From Prochilodus magdalenae (lineage: Eukaryota > Chordata > Actinopteri > Characiformes > Prochilodontidae), in the NCBI GenBank assembly GCA_024036415.1, contig JAMWET010000684.1, positions 92,501 to 156,500 on the forward strand: DNA of 64,000 nucleotides, in the 5' to 3' direction. Made by a program: the position numbers and the translations under genes. The notes under the pieces were generated by a model. That model was not told the DNA's origin and made no database searches. It worked only from the letters and a program-made list of their open reading frames with translations. Positions 34,858 through 46,216 of this stretch are shown one piece after another (within the stretch, counting starts at the first letter, position 1; each line of letters begins with the position of its first letter).

Positions 34858-35267
34858 TATAGCACAATAACAAACATATTTACTAATCCTATTACACTGA
34901 GTATAAAAGGGCTCTTCTGTCTGGTACTTTCCATTGGGAGCTTATATCTGAGTGCAGAAGGAAGAAGTCGAAACTGGAAATTAAATGGTTGATCTGGAAA
35001 ACTCAATATCAATCTTGCTTCCTGCATAATGGGACAGATAAATATGTCATTTAAAGGAGCTTGGACATTTCCAATGATCTTGTTTGCCACTTTAATAATA
35101 CTATTGAAAGAAATTTTGTTCCATACACCTAAATTTCCAGTGAATAAACCATCATAGAAGAAGTTAAACAAGATTCAATAAACAGCATAACAATGCCTAT
35201 GATCTTTCTGTCCACACTGAACATGTTCAGCTTTCTGAAATACAATCTAATCTCCACTCTTACAATA
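34858..35267. other. Intron, no gene seen
   Basis: AT-rich. The 110-codon antisense ORF (34839-35171) has no recognised motif and runs into Tc1-c. Confidence 0.45.
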
Positions 35268-35878
35268 TACACTCATCGAAAAGAAAAATGGCACCCAGAA
35301 GGAAGTGTGGGATTGCAGGGCCGTTAGTAAGGAAGATAAAGGTTACCAGGAACAATAAATGATGATACATTTAGACTGACATGGGTAATATTTACTGAGC
35401 TACACATACAGAAGCAGTGTCTCTCAGTATGGTGTTGCTTATGCAACATGCCAGATGTCTCGGCATGGAGTTGTAGTGGTTACTAATGGTGTTCTGTGAT
35501 ATCCATCCCATGCAGCTTGTATATTCTCACATCTGCTACCATTCTCAGTCCCTCCATAAGAAGTCTGGCAGTTTGTTTGGCGACAGTGATGTGGTGTTAA
35601 GGGCTGTTGTCTAAAAAGGTCTGTGTGCATATAGTCCTGCATCCTGCAGCCATCTGACAATGGTGCTGGCAGGATGAATCATGATGAGCATCACTGCTCA
35701 CTAATTGTCTGCATTTATGGCTGTTGGATCAGTCAGACACATCCTTGCCTACAACACATGTGTGGCTGAGCGTGAAACTTGAATCATTTGCATGTCTCAC
35801 GATGTCATACCTACCCACCAAGTTTGATTCCTGTTGGTTGATTCCTACTGGGTGCAACTATTCTGTGATGATGAGCAT
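35268..35878 (-). mobile_element. Tc1-b, copy 6
   Basis: Minus orientation with both ends present (TACACTCATCGAAAAGAAAA at the low side; a GATGATGAGCA-type end at the high side). It has the typical 3' subterminal stretch including ATGGGTAATATTTACTGAGC. The transposase centre is deleted. Confidence 0.87.
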
Positions 35879-37399
35879 GCATCTGTATTTTTGTACACAC
35901 CCCAACCATCCAGCTAAGGGTTGTGAAGACTACTTATTAAATTAGTTCTAGATGGATGTTCAAAAACACACAGAATAATTTTATATTGCAAGATCAGCAC
36001 TAGTGCGTAAGGGCTTTAGCATTGTCACTAGTCGCTTACGAACGTGCTATATCAGTGCTTTAGTGAGCGTCGTGGTCTTGACATTTTTCCCGCTCACAGC
36101 ACAATTCCATTCATGTACCGTATGGAGAAAGAAGGTAGGCTCTTTTCTGTGGGCGGCGCCCCGAGGAAGCAAGTCGTGCTTTTTTTGTTCACTGCATAAT
36201 TCTTTTTCTTCATTTCCCCGGCATCTTGCAAACTTCTCTGTCCAAAGTTCTTTTTGTGAAGGTGAAAAAAAGGGCCAACATTTTCAATTAGGGCCCAAGC
36301 AATACAGAAGTGCTTTCGCCTTGTATTTACAGTGCAGGCGCTTCCTTTAGGGACGCTCTTAAATCACAGTCCTGTCCAGAAAGCATGAAATCCGCCGCAA
36401 AAATATGCAAAGAGGTACACGGTTCTGCTCAGGAGGGACAGATAAGTCTTGGCGTAATGGCGGGTCCAGGTGGAGCGCGCTCAGCTCTCCAGATGGAAAT
36501 TTGTGGGGCATGAGCAGGACGATGGAACATGGAGGGGGGTGTGGGATGGGGCGGTTGATGTGGGGTTTAGCAGGGGGGGAGGGTCTGAGCTTGGCCAGAT
36601 CGCCGCAGGGGTGTAGAGGGGAGTTCAGGGGGGCAGCCTGGTGTGGTGCTTCCACTCCACCAAGTGGGCATGCTTATGGGTCATCTTAAACAGAGCACCG
36701 CTCTTGAAAGTAAATGGGTTGTTGATTGAAAAAACGGGTCAATTGGTAAAGAACCCTTGTACCATGTGAAGGTTCTTTAAACTTTAATGCAGCACGCTGC
36801 TTTTACAAGTGGCTGTTTATACCCATAAACAAACACTTGCACTGCGTCGGCTGATATGAAACACTGAGGCTATTAACATTGCATTTAAAATCATACTGCA
36901 CAGTGCGTTTCACATTATACCAGAGGCGACAGGTTCACGTGTAGGCGATGTTTGCACTTTAGTGAATAAGCAATGAATATCCATTGTGCTTTAAATCAGC
37001 TAGGGACTGTTTGCTAACTAAATGGGAACAGAAGAGAATAGAGTGTTATGAGCCTGAAGGAGGCTGCACCCTTGTAAAAGCAATAATATCAATGAACAGC
37101 CAAAACATATCACAATAACAGCCGTGTTTCCATAAGCACACCATTCTCCATTTTTTAATGCTCAAGCAAAAAAAAATTTTAATTTTTTTCACTGACTCTC
37201 CTGCTTTAATAATGTAATTTCTATCGATGTTGTTTTTATTTTAATATGTAAATAAAAAATTATCTAATAAAATCCTGGAAATAACTGATTTTTGCAGTTC
37301 CGTCAAAACATATGCTGCTAATTAGGAGTATACTTACTACGGTGGGTCTTTGGTTAAAAAAAAAAAAAAAATTAAATATAGATAGCAGAAGGAACCCAG
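35879..37399. other. Intron, mixed unique sequence
   Basis: 36000-36700 is moderately GC-rich and free of repeats I know, with a G-rich run at 36530-36640. Around 36690-36790 are phrases (GAACCCTTGTACCATGTGAA, GGTTCTTTAAACTTTAATGC) of a common fish repeat. Poly-A and AT runs at 37168-37190 and 37355-37370. No exon. Confidence 0.4.
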
Positions 37400-37780
37400 A
37401 TTTTGCGGTAGGGCTGAATGTGGAGTGACACCCGTCCTTCTGGACTCATCACTGAAATCATTCTGAGTCACTCCATGACAGTCTGGCCTTACACCACTGC
37501 AGTCTTTGGTGATGTTGATGTGGTGTTAAGGGTAGTTAGTGTAACAGTCTGTGTGCATGCAGTCCTGCATTATGCATCTGTCTGCCAATGGTGCTGGCAC
37601 TAACAGGATGACTCATGGAGGGCATCACTGCTCACTGAATGGCTGCAGTCGTAGCTGTTGGCTCAGTCAGGTATAGTGATAAGGCCGATCCTTGCTTAAG
37701 TCACATGCACAGCCGAGCGGGTATCATTTGCATGTCTCACAATGTCAAACCTATCCACCAAGTTTCATTCCTGTGGGAGT
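37400..37780 (-). mobile_element. Tc1-b, copy 7, 3'-truncated
   Basis: Begins at the deletion-junction region (GGAGTGACACCCGTCCTTCT) and runs to the 5' subterminal CAAGTTTCATTCCTGTGGG. Neither inverted end is kept. Confidence 0.8.
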
Positions 37781-37924
37781 TCCCATTGACCTATGCCTAA
37801 CTAGACATACATATGTCTTAGACACTTTGGTGGTTCATTTTAAGAAGTTAACAGAGACAAAGCCAAAGTCTGTCAATGTATTGCCAATGAGATTCTATGT
37901 ATGATATGGCTGAGTAAGCTTACT

Positions 37925-38005
37925 GCACCAAACAGTCACCTGTGCCTGAAATGTGCCCAATAGCATGTAATACCTCCACAAGCACCAATAACATCTATTT
38001 GTTCC
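37925..38005 (-). repeat. Tc1-e fragment
   Basis: AGTCACCTGTGCCTGAAATG and AATACCTCCACAAGCACCAA match the corresponding end of the 23142 copy. Confidence 0.55.
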
Positions 38006-39239
38006 TCAACACTGGCCAGGCTGACCGCCTCTCCAAACTCCCTGTTGTCCCTGTTTATTTGTTGGGTAGACACTCTTGTAGACAGAGGCCTCACAGTAAC
38101 TCACAACCATACACACTATCAGTGGCAGAGTGAGCCTGGACCCTCAGTCAATTCACCAACCCTCTTCCAGGCCCACAAACTAAAATCAATACAGTTATTA
38201 CTAAAGCAGTAAACACAAGAAACCCACAGTCAGCTCGCTGGATGCTCAGCAGTGAAGACGCGAACCCTGGCAGGTTACAGGAGCGCCATGGATACACCAA
38301 ATAAAGTATGTTAGAAACTGTATATTGACTGTATATCTGATGCATCAGCATGAACCCGGCTTGATAGCATCGGCCCACTCTAAAAGTGGAGGTAGGTCCC
38401 ACCGTAGATCTCAATCAGCACTGCAGTCCATGCTAGCAGCAAGCCAGCTAGCAACCATCTCCATCACATCCACCGAAGACGCTGGTGGACTCCAAAACAG
38501 ATGTGAAATATCCCCCTACTTTCTCAAAGCCTGAAGTGCAGAAAAAATAGGAGCTCCAAATGAAAAATTCACAATACCCTATCCCGTCCTCAGACCTACA
38601 CAGCAGCCAAATCCCCCCTGGAGTAAATAACGAGCTTCCCTCAGCCAAGATGTTTGCCCCATTCCAGCTGCGGATGCGAAGGTGAAGCGGCTCTTAGTGG
38701 AGGAATTTTTTTCCTCCATTGTGTTCGCCGGCGCTGCCGCCTCTCATGAATGGCAAATAGATTATAAAAAGAGTAATGACCTCTCCCAGGAACCCTCTTA
38801 GGAACTGAAAGTTGGGCGTTCGAGGAGAGGCTCTCGATGGATGCTTCACTTGAAGTGGCCGTCTGATTTGTGGAGCCGTGATTCATAGATGGACTCGAAA
38901 GGTTGGAGGAAAAGCGGCTTGTTTGGCTGCATCTGTTTGCTGTCAGGCTGAACTGCAAATGCGATATTTACCACAAACTTAGCATGCAGAGCAAAAAGTC
39001 TCGGTGTCTGCCCAAGAATGAATAAAACAATGGATGCTTATCTGGGATGTTACAGAAGATGATGCTGCATTTTTCCAAAGGTTAAGATGATAAAATAGCT
39101 GATGAAGAGTGGCCTTCACACCACAAGTGGCCTTCACGCCCGCCCCCTGGTGGTGCAAGTCAAGAAACTATTTATCTTAGTTCAGGCTTCATAGGGCACA
39201 TACTCTAATGTTTGGGATATACAGCCACTGCCCACCCTA
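38006..39239. other. Intron with low-repeat block
   Basis: 38640-38990 is CpG-richer and free of known repeats. The antisense ORF there (105 codons) has no recognisable domain and no splice-site support. Candidate conserved non-coding sequence. Confidence 0.35.
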
Positions 39240-39570
39240 CCTCATTATATCTACACTCATAGTGTCCATTTTATCTGCTTCACTGACCACATAGGAGCCC
39301 CTCGAGTTCTACACTTAGACTGTATATACATTTATGCCATTTAGCCAATGCTGTTGTCCAGAGCGAGTTACAAGGGTAACCATATTACAGATAGGCCAAT
39401 GTAGTGCTGGGGCCCAATGACTCATAGTCAGTATAGACCCCCAGCTGTGTCATACCAACCAGAGGCCTGTAGCTTATCTGCATACTTTGCATGCATTATT
39501 AGCCCCATTCACACTGTTCTTCAATGGTCAGGGCCCTAATAGGACCACCAGAGACCAGGTATTATTAGGA
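39240..39570 (+). mobile_element. MITE P, copy interrupted by SINE-1
   Basis: MITE P phrases (ATCTACACTCATAGTGTCCA, CTGACCACATAGGAGC) appear at 39240-39315. They resume at 39515 with TGTTCTTCAATGGTCAGGGC and CCACCAGAGACCAGGTATTA. The intervening 39326-39480 is a SINE. Confidence 0.72.
39326..39480 (-). mobile_element. SINE-1 copy nested in MITE P
   Basis: The minus-strand 3' tail is CTCGCTCTGGACAACAGCAT, then TGGCTAAATGGCATAAATGT. The middle is TACATTGGCCTATCTGTAAT, as at 31590-31757. The tRNA-like head is degraded. Confidence 0.7.
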
Positions 39571-39957
39571 TAATGGGTCTTGTGTTGGTTAAAGGAGCGC
39601 ATTAAATGCTCCACAGTGTGGCAGTCTCTGAACTGTAAGAGCAAAGGCTCAGACCAGAATTCAAACCATTATCAGCTTTAGAGGTCAAACTTTCATTCAA
39701 CCAGTGTAGCACTTAGCACGACATGGATTCATGAAAAAGACTTAGGTATGTAAGGCCTTGTTGGCTGAATATGTTTTCATTTATAATACATGCAATTTCA
39801 GTGTTATAGATTACTTTACTGATAGATCTGAGGACGTATCACATGGAAAAACCAAGGACATCAACGACTACTGTTGGAATCCTACAATGATGATATATTA
39901 GCATTATTATGAGATAAGCTCAGTGTATTGTGATTAGGTTGTGCGGCAGGTAAAGTG

Positions 39958-41392
39958 GTAGCACTTTACTTTCCCGGTAATAAGTAGGTAATGATATGGT
40001 AACTTAACAATAACAAATTGTATTTAATCATTAATTAAATGCCAATTTTCTAGTTGTTACTAAATAAAAAATCAGAAATTGTAGTGAGTGTCAGCAAGGC
40101 CATTATAAAATGGTAAAATAATGAGTCTACATGTGAAGCAGAAGACCATGCTGAACTGATGTTACGACCTGATGAAGGTGTAGTTAATAAGAAACAAGAT
40201 GGACATGAGTAACTTTGCTGGTTATACTACAGGGGTTGGACAATGAAACTGAAACACCTGGTTTTAGACCACAATCATTTATTAGTATGGTGTAGGGCCT
40301 CCTTTTGCACCCAATACAGCGTCAGTTCGTCTTGGGAATGACATATACTGCGTCCTGCACAGTGGTCAGAGGGATTTTAAGCCATTCTTCGACAGCAGGA
40401 TAAGTGGCCAGGTCCACTACGTGATGCTGGTGGAGGTTCGTCCTTCTTGGTGGTATGCTGACATTACCCTGGATACCGTGGCTCTTGATACATCACAAAG
40501 ACTTGCTGTCTTGGTCCCAGATGCGCCAGCAAGACGTGCACCTGTCCTCTTTGAACTCTGGTATGTCACCCATAATGTTGTGTGCATTGCAGTATTTTGA
40601 GCAGAACTGTGCTCTTACCTGCTAACTGAACCTTCACACTCTTACTGGTGCAATGTGCAATTAATGAAGATTGACCACCAGGCTGGTCCAATTTAGCCAT
40701 GAGACCTCCCACACTAAAATGACAGGTGTTTCAGTTTCATTATCCAACCCCTGTATTTAGCTTCACTGTGTCTGACCACTTAAATACAGAACAGGTAAGA
40801 AATAAAACAGAAACAAGTGAATTAGTACTTTACAGCCCTGATAGCAGGTAACTAGACGGAAACTACTTTACTGTTTTTGGGTTAATGACTCAAATAACTA
40901 TATATTATATACATGTACCCAATTATTATTCTCTCTCATCATTCGTTAGGAACCATAAAATAAGCAGGTTATTTTAGATGAATAAAATTTGTTACTATTT
41001 TTTATTACTAAACACTGATACAATGACTATCTTTTCATTAATTATTGACTAGAAGATGTGCATATATTTAGGAAAGTACATATCACCATTGTTAGCAGTG
41101 TTAATAAAGCAGTAGGGTTATCATTACACTATTGCCCTATCAACACTACAACTGCTCACTTACTATACATAAAGAATTAATAAATAAGCAGGTCATTTTT
41201 TAGATCAGTGCAACTCTGGTACCAGTATTTTACCATTTCATATTGACCTTGTTAACACTAACTTCGATTTCTGATTTATTATTTAGTACTAGGAAATCAG
41301 CATTAATTTAATCATTAAATACAGTTTATTACCATAAAATGACCATATCATTACCTACTTATTACCGATCTATAAAGTAATGTCTGCGGTTT
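39958..41392. mobile_element. Element with about 165-bp inverted ends, Tc1-c nested inside
   Basis: The left arm (39958-40126) contains GGTAATAAGTAGGTAATGAT. The right arm (41225-41392) is its diverged reverse complement, containing ATCATTACCTACTTATTACC and further matches along the arm (GAAATCAG, TAAATACA). No coding capacity of its own. The ends have the pattern of long-TIR fish MITEs. Confidence 0.78.
40228..40755 (-). mobile_element. Tc1-c, copy 2, nested
   Basis: Ends CAGGGGTTGGACAATGAAAC and its complement (TCATTATCCAACCCCTG), with TA on each side, as expected for Tc1 insertion. Same internal deletion as copy 1 at 34322. It interrupts the long-TIR element 39958-41392, so it is the younger insertion. 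Confidence 0.92.
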
Positions 41393-41399
41393 ATGTCTG

Positions 41400-41905
41400 G
41401 ACAGGAGGGTATCCAGGGTGTATTTTCACACTGATCTGGTCATACACAACACAGTCGCGTCACATTTTCACAGCAGCAACTCGCACTGCTCATGACGGAC
41501 GACACATGTCCTGAGCTAGGTGGGTATATAAGGTGTGCGATAGGCTGCACACACATCCTTCATAGCTGCCATGGGTTAAAGGAGTGATACATGCTGATTG
41601 TCTTCCCTGAGGCTTCCGGCAAGACAATGCGACCTGTCACACAACTAAAACTGTCGGACATTGGTGGGAATAGCATGGCCAAGTCCCAAGTAAGCATCTG
41701 TGGGACCACCTTGATTGTCGTGTTCGTGCTATGGCTGCTCCCCATGCACCCTCAAGCAGCTGGGGGATGCACTTCAGTCAGGATGGCTCTAGATACATGT
41801 GACAACCTACTGGAGCATTATTGAGTTACTCCCAGTCCGTCTAGTTGCTAGCTTGCTGCACATGGCAGATACTCTGGATATGAGATGGTCATAATAATGT
41901 GACTC
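41400..41905 (+). mobile_element. Tc1-f, decayed remnant
   Basis: Frame-shifted transposase pieces: a RQDNATCHTTK-like second-Asp segment at about 41615-41645, HLWDHLDCRVRA at about 41697-41735, and an end with GGTCATAATAATGTGACTCC, like Tc1 3' ends (GGTCATAATGTTATG type). No intact end repeats. A different lineage from Tc1-a to Tc1-e. Confidence 0.68.
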
Positions 41906-41907
41906 CA

Positions 41908-41938
41908 CAATGTATGTATGTATGTATGTATGTATGTT
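41908..41938. repeat. (ATGT)n microsatellite
   Basis: About seven tetranucleotide units directly after the Tc1-f 3' end. Confidence 0.9.
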
Positions 41939-42339
41939 AATATTAGCATTTGAGCTCTAGTTATACTTTTCAACATTTCATGTTAATATATTTAATAGTA
42001 AGCTGCAATAAATTGGTACTTGTTATAGTGTATCAGTCTAATACCCCTCTCTTTATAGTGTCCTCCTTTTGGTGTTGGGTCATCCTCCTTTTTGGGGTTA
42101 TGAAAGTGTCCATCCTATGTATTGGACGTTTAAAAGAAGCGCGTCTGCGAAACGAATCAAACATTACATCACTGCTCTGTAAGGCTGGTACAGCCTTGCA
42201 TCATTTCCTAATCAATGCAGTTGTTTGTGGAGCATGTATAAGTCAATTAACTCTCAGACGAAGCTGGCTTTTTGCTGCTTCCAGAGATCTGTAGCTCTGA
42301 AAAAGGCTAAGCAGGGTCTTCACACAGCAGGCTTCCGGG
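41939..42339. other. Intron, no gene seen
   Basis: No recognised exon. The 114-codon ORF at 41950-42294 lacks a known motif. Confidence 0.45.
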
Positions 42340-42353
42340 CACACACGCACACT

Positions 42354-42380
<27 letters not shown>
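42340..42380. repeat. (CA)n microsatellite
   Basis: CA repeat with two early interruptions, about 18 units. Confidence 0.93.
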
Positions 42381-42384
<4 letters not shown>

Positions 42385-43826
42385 TCTATAAAGTACTTTG
42401 GCACCAGTGCTACAGTTACAGTTCAGAGATGCTAATCGTTGCCCCTGGGAGTGAAATGATTAAAGTGAATTTGTCTGGATTGCAGCAGAGTATAGAAAAC
42501 CCTGTTATAGTGAAGGACAATAATGGAGGGAGTGGACTGGGTTAAAAGAGTTGCCTGTGTCCTATTGAAGAACAAGAAGCATCTGCAGATGCTATAACCC
42601 ACAACCGGAGCAACCCCTCCACCCGCTGCCCCCCCATGAATGTATCAATTTTCCATGAGCACTCTTTAATATGTAATAACTCCACCAGGAACGTTGCATT
42701 GACTTCCCATAAAAGATCCCCGTCCCCGTGTGCCGGTCATGGTAGAGGGTGTCGCCTTGGCTCTTTTGTCTGCAGCAGTTTTAGGGTTTAATTCCAGCAC
42801 CGACAGCTCAATAAACCACCTGTGGAGGGTGCATATAAATCACTCTGCTCTCCCTTATTAAAAGCCCGCGCTTTGACGGACTTGTGTATTCCTGGGATAG
42901 ATTCGATGACCGGTTGGTTCAAACAAAACCCCGGCGGCGCTCCACTGCTGACACCCTGTAATGTGACCGCGATAAATGTCCATAAACAGACTGAACGCGC
43001 GGTCGATAAAGCCATTTGAGTTTTTAGTTTAACTTGCGCACGTCGGCCCGCCCTGAAATTATTTCATCAATGGTGTTTCCATAACGCCGGCCTGCGACCT
43101 CTTTGGCGCTCCCGGCCTTCGCCTCTGATCAATCGGCCGAGTTATGGGCCGTGCAGCCATATCTATCACCAGCGTTTCAGAGCCTCATAAAGATTCACCT
43201 AATGGCTTTCTCTGGAGGCTGGCGAGAGCGTCGATGGACAGCAGTGGCCGCCCCATGAATCTGAAAGTGGCTAGTGTGAGATGATGCTAGTGCGAGATGA
43301 TGCTAGTGTGAGATGATGCTATGCTTTATCATTGCATATGAGCTGGAATTGTAGATACACACTGCCCGTGTTTGTTTTTGAGGGTGATTTTGGCATTGGA
43401 CTGATCTCTCCGAGGGCGGATATTTATGAATATATGAATGAAGCACATGCTTAATGGCTTCAGAGTCAAATGTCATGAATAAATACGGTGGCTTCAGGCA
43501 CTCCAGGACATCAGGTCATGAGGAAAAGTGTTATATGGTAATATTGGACAGCGTGTTATGATAATATGGGGCAGTATGTTATATGCTAATCTGAGACTAG
43601 CGATATTATGGCTGCTTTCTTTTGAAAGAACATTCAGTGCACTGCTTTAACCAACATAAAGCCATTTCTGCAGAGTAATAACTTGGAAATAAGTGATATC
43701 ATTAAGAGCAGCATATGTACTATCTGTCTCTGCATTTTCTATATGTTAATCTCAGCAAATATTTAAAAACTTGTACTAGAATTTACTGAAAAATGCTATA
43801 TTTAGGTTACTGATAGACCATGTGCT
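42381..43826. other. Intron with a CpG-rich low-repeat block
   Basis: 42690-43260 is free of repeats I recognise and relatively CpG-rich, with ORF shadows on both strands but no splice-bounded coding exon. At 43269-43321 a 16-bp unit (GCTAGTGTGAGATGAT) is repeated three times. At 43540-43610 short GTTATAT/TAATATGG motifs repeat loosely. Candidate conserved non-coding region. Confidence 0.45.
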
Positions 43827-44285
43827 TACACTCAACATCAAAAGAATAGTTCAGACTCTACTGACAGCAATGAAACTTGGTGGGTAGGTTTGACATTGTG
43901 AGACATACACATGATCCAAGTTTCATGTTGGTGCATGTGATATTGGCAAGGACAGGCCTTATTGCTGTACCTGACTGATCCAGCAGTGATGCCCATCATA
44001 AGTCATCCTGTTAGTGCCAACATCATTGGCAGATGTCTCAGTGACGCAGAAAGACGTGCTCACAGACCGTTACGATGACTGCCCTTAACATCACGTCAGA
44101 GTCACCAAGAGTCATGGTGTTGTACCAGACTGTCAGAACGGCAGCAGGCCATTTTGTCTTAGTGGAGACGACCAATGACTCTGTGTGTGGAGACAGCGTG
44201 GTCACTATCAAGATGAACTGTCTACGCTTCACATGTCCAGAAGACCTTGTAGCCACCGCTACTGCAAAATCTGTAGGCACTGCAT
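43827..44285 (+). mobile_element. Tc1-b, copy 8, 3'-truncated
   Basis: Starts TACACTCAACATCAAAAGAA. It continues through GAAACTTGGTGGGTAGGTTT and the transposase centre to CTGTAGGCACTGCATGAGAA, where it passes into a tandem repeat. Confidence 0.85.
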
Positions 44286-44394
44286 GAGAACATTCAATCC
44301 CAAATTCCCAGTCCCAGAGAACATTCAATCCCAAATTCCCAGTCCCAGAGAACATTCAATCCCAAATTCCCAGTCCCAGAGAACATTCAATCCC
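44286..44394. repeat. 31-bp tandem repeat at a Tc1-b/Tc1-e junction
   Basis: GAGAACATTCAATCCCAAAT starts units at 44286, 44317, 44348 and 44379, exactly 31 apart (about 3.5 units). GAGAACATTCAA derives from the Tc1-b end and the CCCAGTC part resembles the Tc1-e start, so the repeat spans their join. Confidence 0.92.
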
Positions 44395-44466
44395 AGTCTA
44401 CAGGAAGAACTGGGTCAGGGAAGGTATCCGCCAAATCTCTCCCAACTGCAGAATTCTTTGATGTGA
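44395..44466 (+). repeat. Tc1-e fragment
   Basis: GTCTACAGGAAGAACT, then CCGCCAAATCTCTCCCAACT and GCAGAATTCTTTGATG, match 52622-52705 of the Tc1-e copy at 52302. Confidence 0.7.
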
Positions 44467-45779
44467 AAGAGCTCAGCATCGACGAGTCAGCTTGTAGGCC
44501 GTTTGAGTCACGCCTGTAGTCCAGCTGTAGTTGAAGGCAACTAATCCTAAAAAATGGAAGTGTGGTTCCCCTATCAGGCCCCCTGCCTTCTGTATCCCTA
44601 AGCTCATCATATTATAAGTTTACACAGGCTTATCCGATAAGTGTGATGAAGGGCTTATGTAACTGTGGTGTAGCCATAGGAACGCAGGTAATATTAAATA
44701 AAAAATATTACTTGAATTTAGTGGCCCGTATTTTAATGGGGGAAGGAAGGAAGGGAAAAAAATGCTGGCTATAAAACCTGTAAAAAGTGTCTCGTTAATG
44801 GAGACATACTGTGCTACATAGTTCAAAAGAAAAGTGTTGATAGCATGAGAAAAATTGTAGCCCACATGCTTCCAAATAAAGCTCACGGTGTAGCCCTAGC
44901 ACAACATCTTGTTACATTAGATTAATGCCGAAGACTCCATGTCATCCATTAGCTGCAATACGGGCTGCTGTGTCAGACGCGCAACGCTGCAGGTGGCCAA
45001 ATGAGGGGAAATTGCAACTATCTGTCAGCAGCCAGCGGCGTGTAATTCCAGGCTAAAATCACAGCAACTTGTAGGCAGCTTCCCAGAGGGCCTGTTATTG
45101 CGGAAGCTGCTCTTTGTTCAGGAATGTGCTCCGGCGTGGAAGAGGCCTATTGTCACGCATGACGTACTGGCTGTCTGCATAAGGTCAATGGAGTGCGCGC
45201 TCCGCCGAAGTGCATAAAAAAGGGCCGTAAAGTGCCCAAGATCACACCAGAGGGCACTTGTAAGCGGCGACCCACCAAGAGCCTTTATTAGCTCGGGTGG
45301 GTGTGAGTTTTAGCAATGAAGTGCCAGGATTGCATTAAGTTCCTAGGTGCTGACACCTCCCCACGGGCTGTGGTGCGGTACCATCTGGACAGCACGTTCA
45401 TTGAAGCCCAACCTAGATACTCACACACGTACGGGAGACACTGGGAGAAGTCACAGACCCTTTTGTGGCTGAGATAAGATCATCCACAGCAATGAGACTA
45501 TTAGTCACCATAGCACTGACACGCTGACAACCTCGACCAAAAGAGGCTGAATGGATGTGTGGGTATGAGGGGGGTGAGGGGGCTATAAGGGTGTCTTTGA
45601 ACTGTATAAGCAACGTCCTTGAACTGACCTTTGAAGGAAGTCACTACTATCGTCTCATTGCACCAATGTTATTGGTGCAAAGTAGCAACAGAATGCAATA
45701 CTGCTGTCTGCTGAAAATATAAGTATTAACATCATATAAAAAAATAATATTAATAATAATAATTTTATATTAGCATTAT
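44467..45779. other. Intron with a candidate conserved block
   Basis: 44890-45420 is low-repeat and CpG-richer (for example around 45190-45290). No exon with splice sites was found. A (TAATAA)-rich patch lies at 45740-45770. Confidence 0.4.
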
Positions 45780-45892
45780 TCCTTATATTGTAAATTGTCT
45801 TGTGTATTATCTTGTGTCTCGTTTCACTGTGTACTGTACACCACTGTGTATGGTTGAAATGGCAATAAAAACTACTTGACTTGAAATTTATT
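45780..45892 (+). mobile_element. LINE 3' end
   Basis: TGTATGGTTGAAATGGCAAT, then AAAAACTACTTGACTTGAA. This is a LINE-type terminus on the plus strand of the same style as 11707 (ACAATAAAGTTGAACT). No coding part remains. Confidence 0.55.
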
Positions 45893-45956
45893 GCATATAG
45901 CTTGTTTAATATACCCATAGACACTTTACAATCTGGCAATATGATCAATATACTAT

Positions 45957-46216
45957 AGGTGGGTAGCTCTGTCATCTCACAGCCTGGGTTAGATTCCTGC
46001 TGGGGGCGTCCGGGGTCCTTTCTGTGTGGAGTCTGCATGTACTCTCTGTGTCTGTGTGGGTTTCCTCCAGATGCTCCGGTTTCCTCCCACCATCCCAAGA
46101 CATGCAATCAGGTAGACTGGAGATGCTAAATAATTGCCACATGGTGTGATGGGGTGGGTTCCAGCACTCCTCATGAATCAGACAGATAAAGCAGTTCACT
46201 AGGTGTTTGAATCTTA
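45957..46216 (+). mobile_element. tRNA-derived SINE-3, copy 2
   Basis: The head is AGGTGGGTAGCTCTGTCATC, with a B-box-like GGGTTAGATTCC. The body is TCCTTTCTGTGTGGAGTCTG and GGTTTCCTCCCACCATCCCA. The 3' part is GGTTCCAGCACTCC, then GATAAAGCAGTTCACTAGG. Inverted relative to copy 1 at 9197. Confidence 0.78.

Noticed and set aside
38641..38958. Antisense ORF of 105 codons, Ser-rich
   Set aside because: No sarcoglycan or other family resemblance and no splice sites framing it; the codons look compositional.
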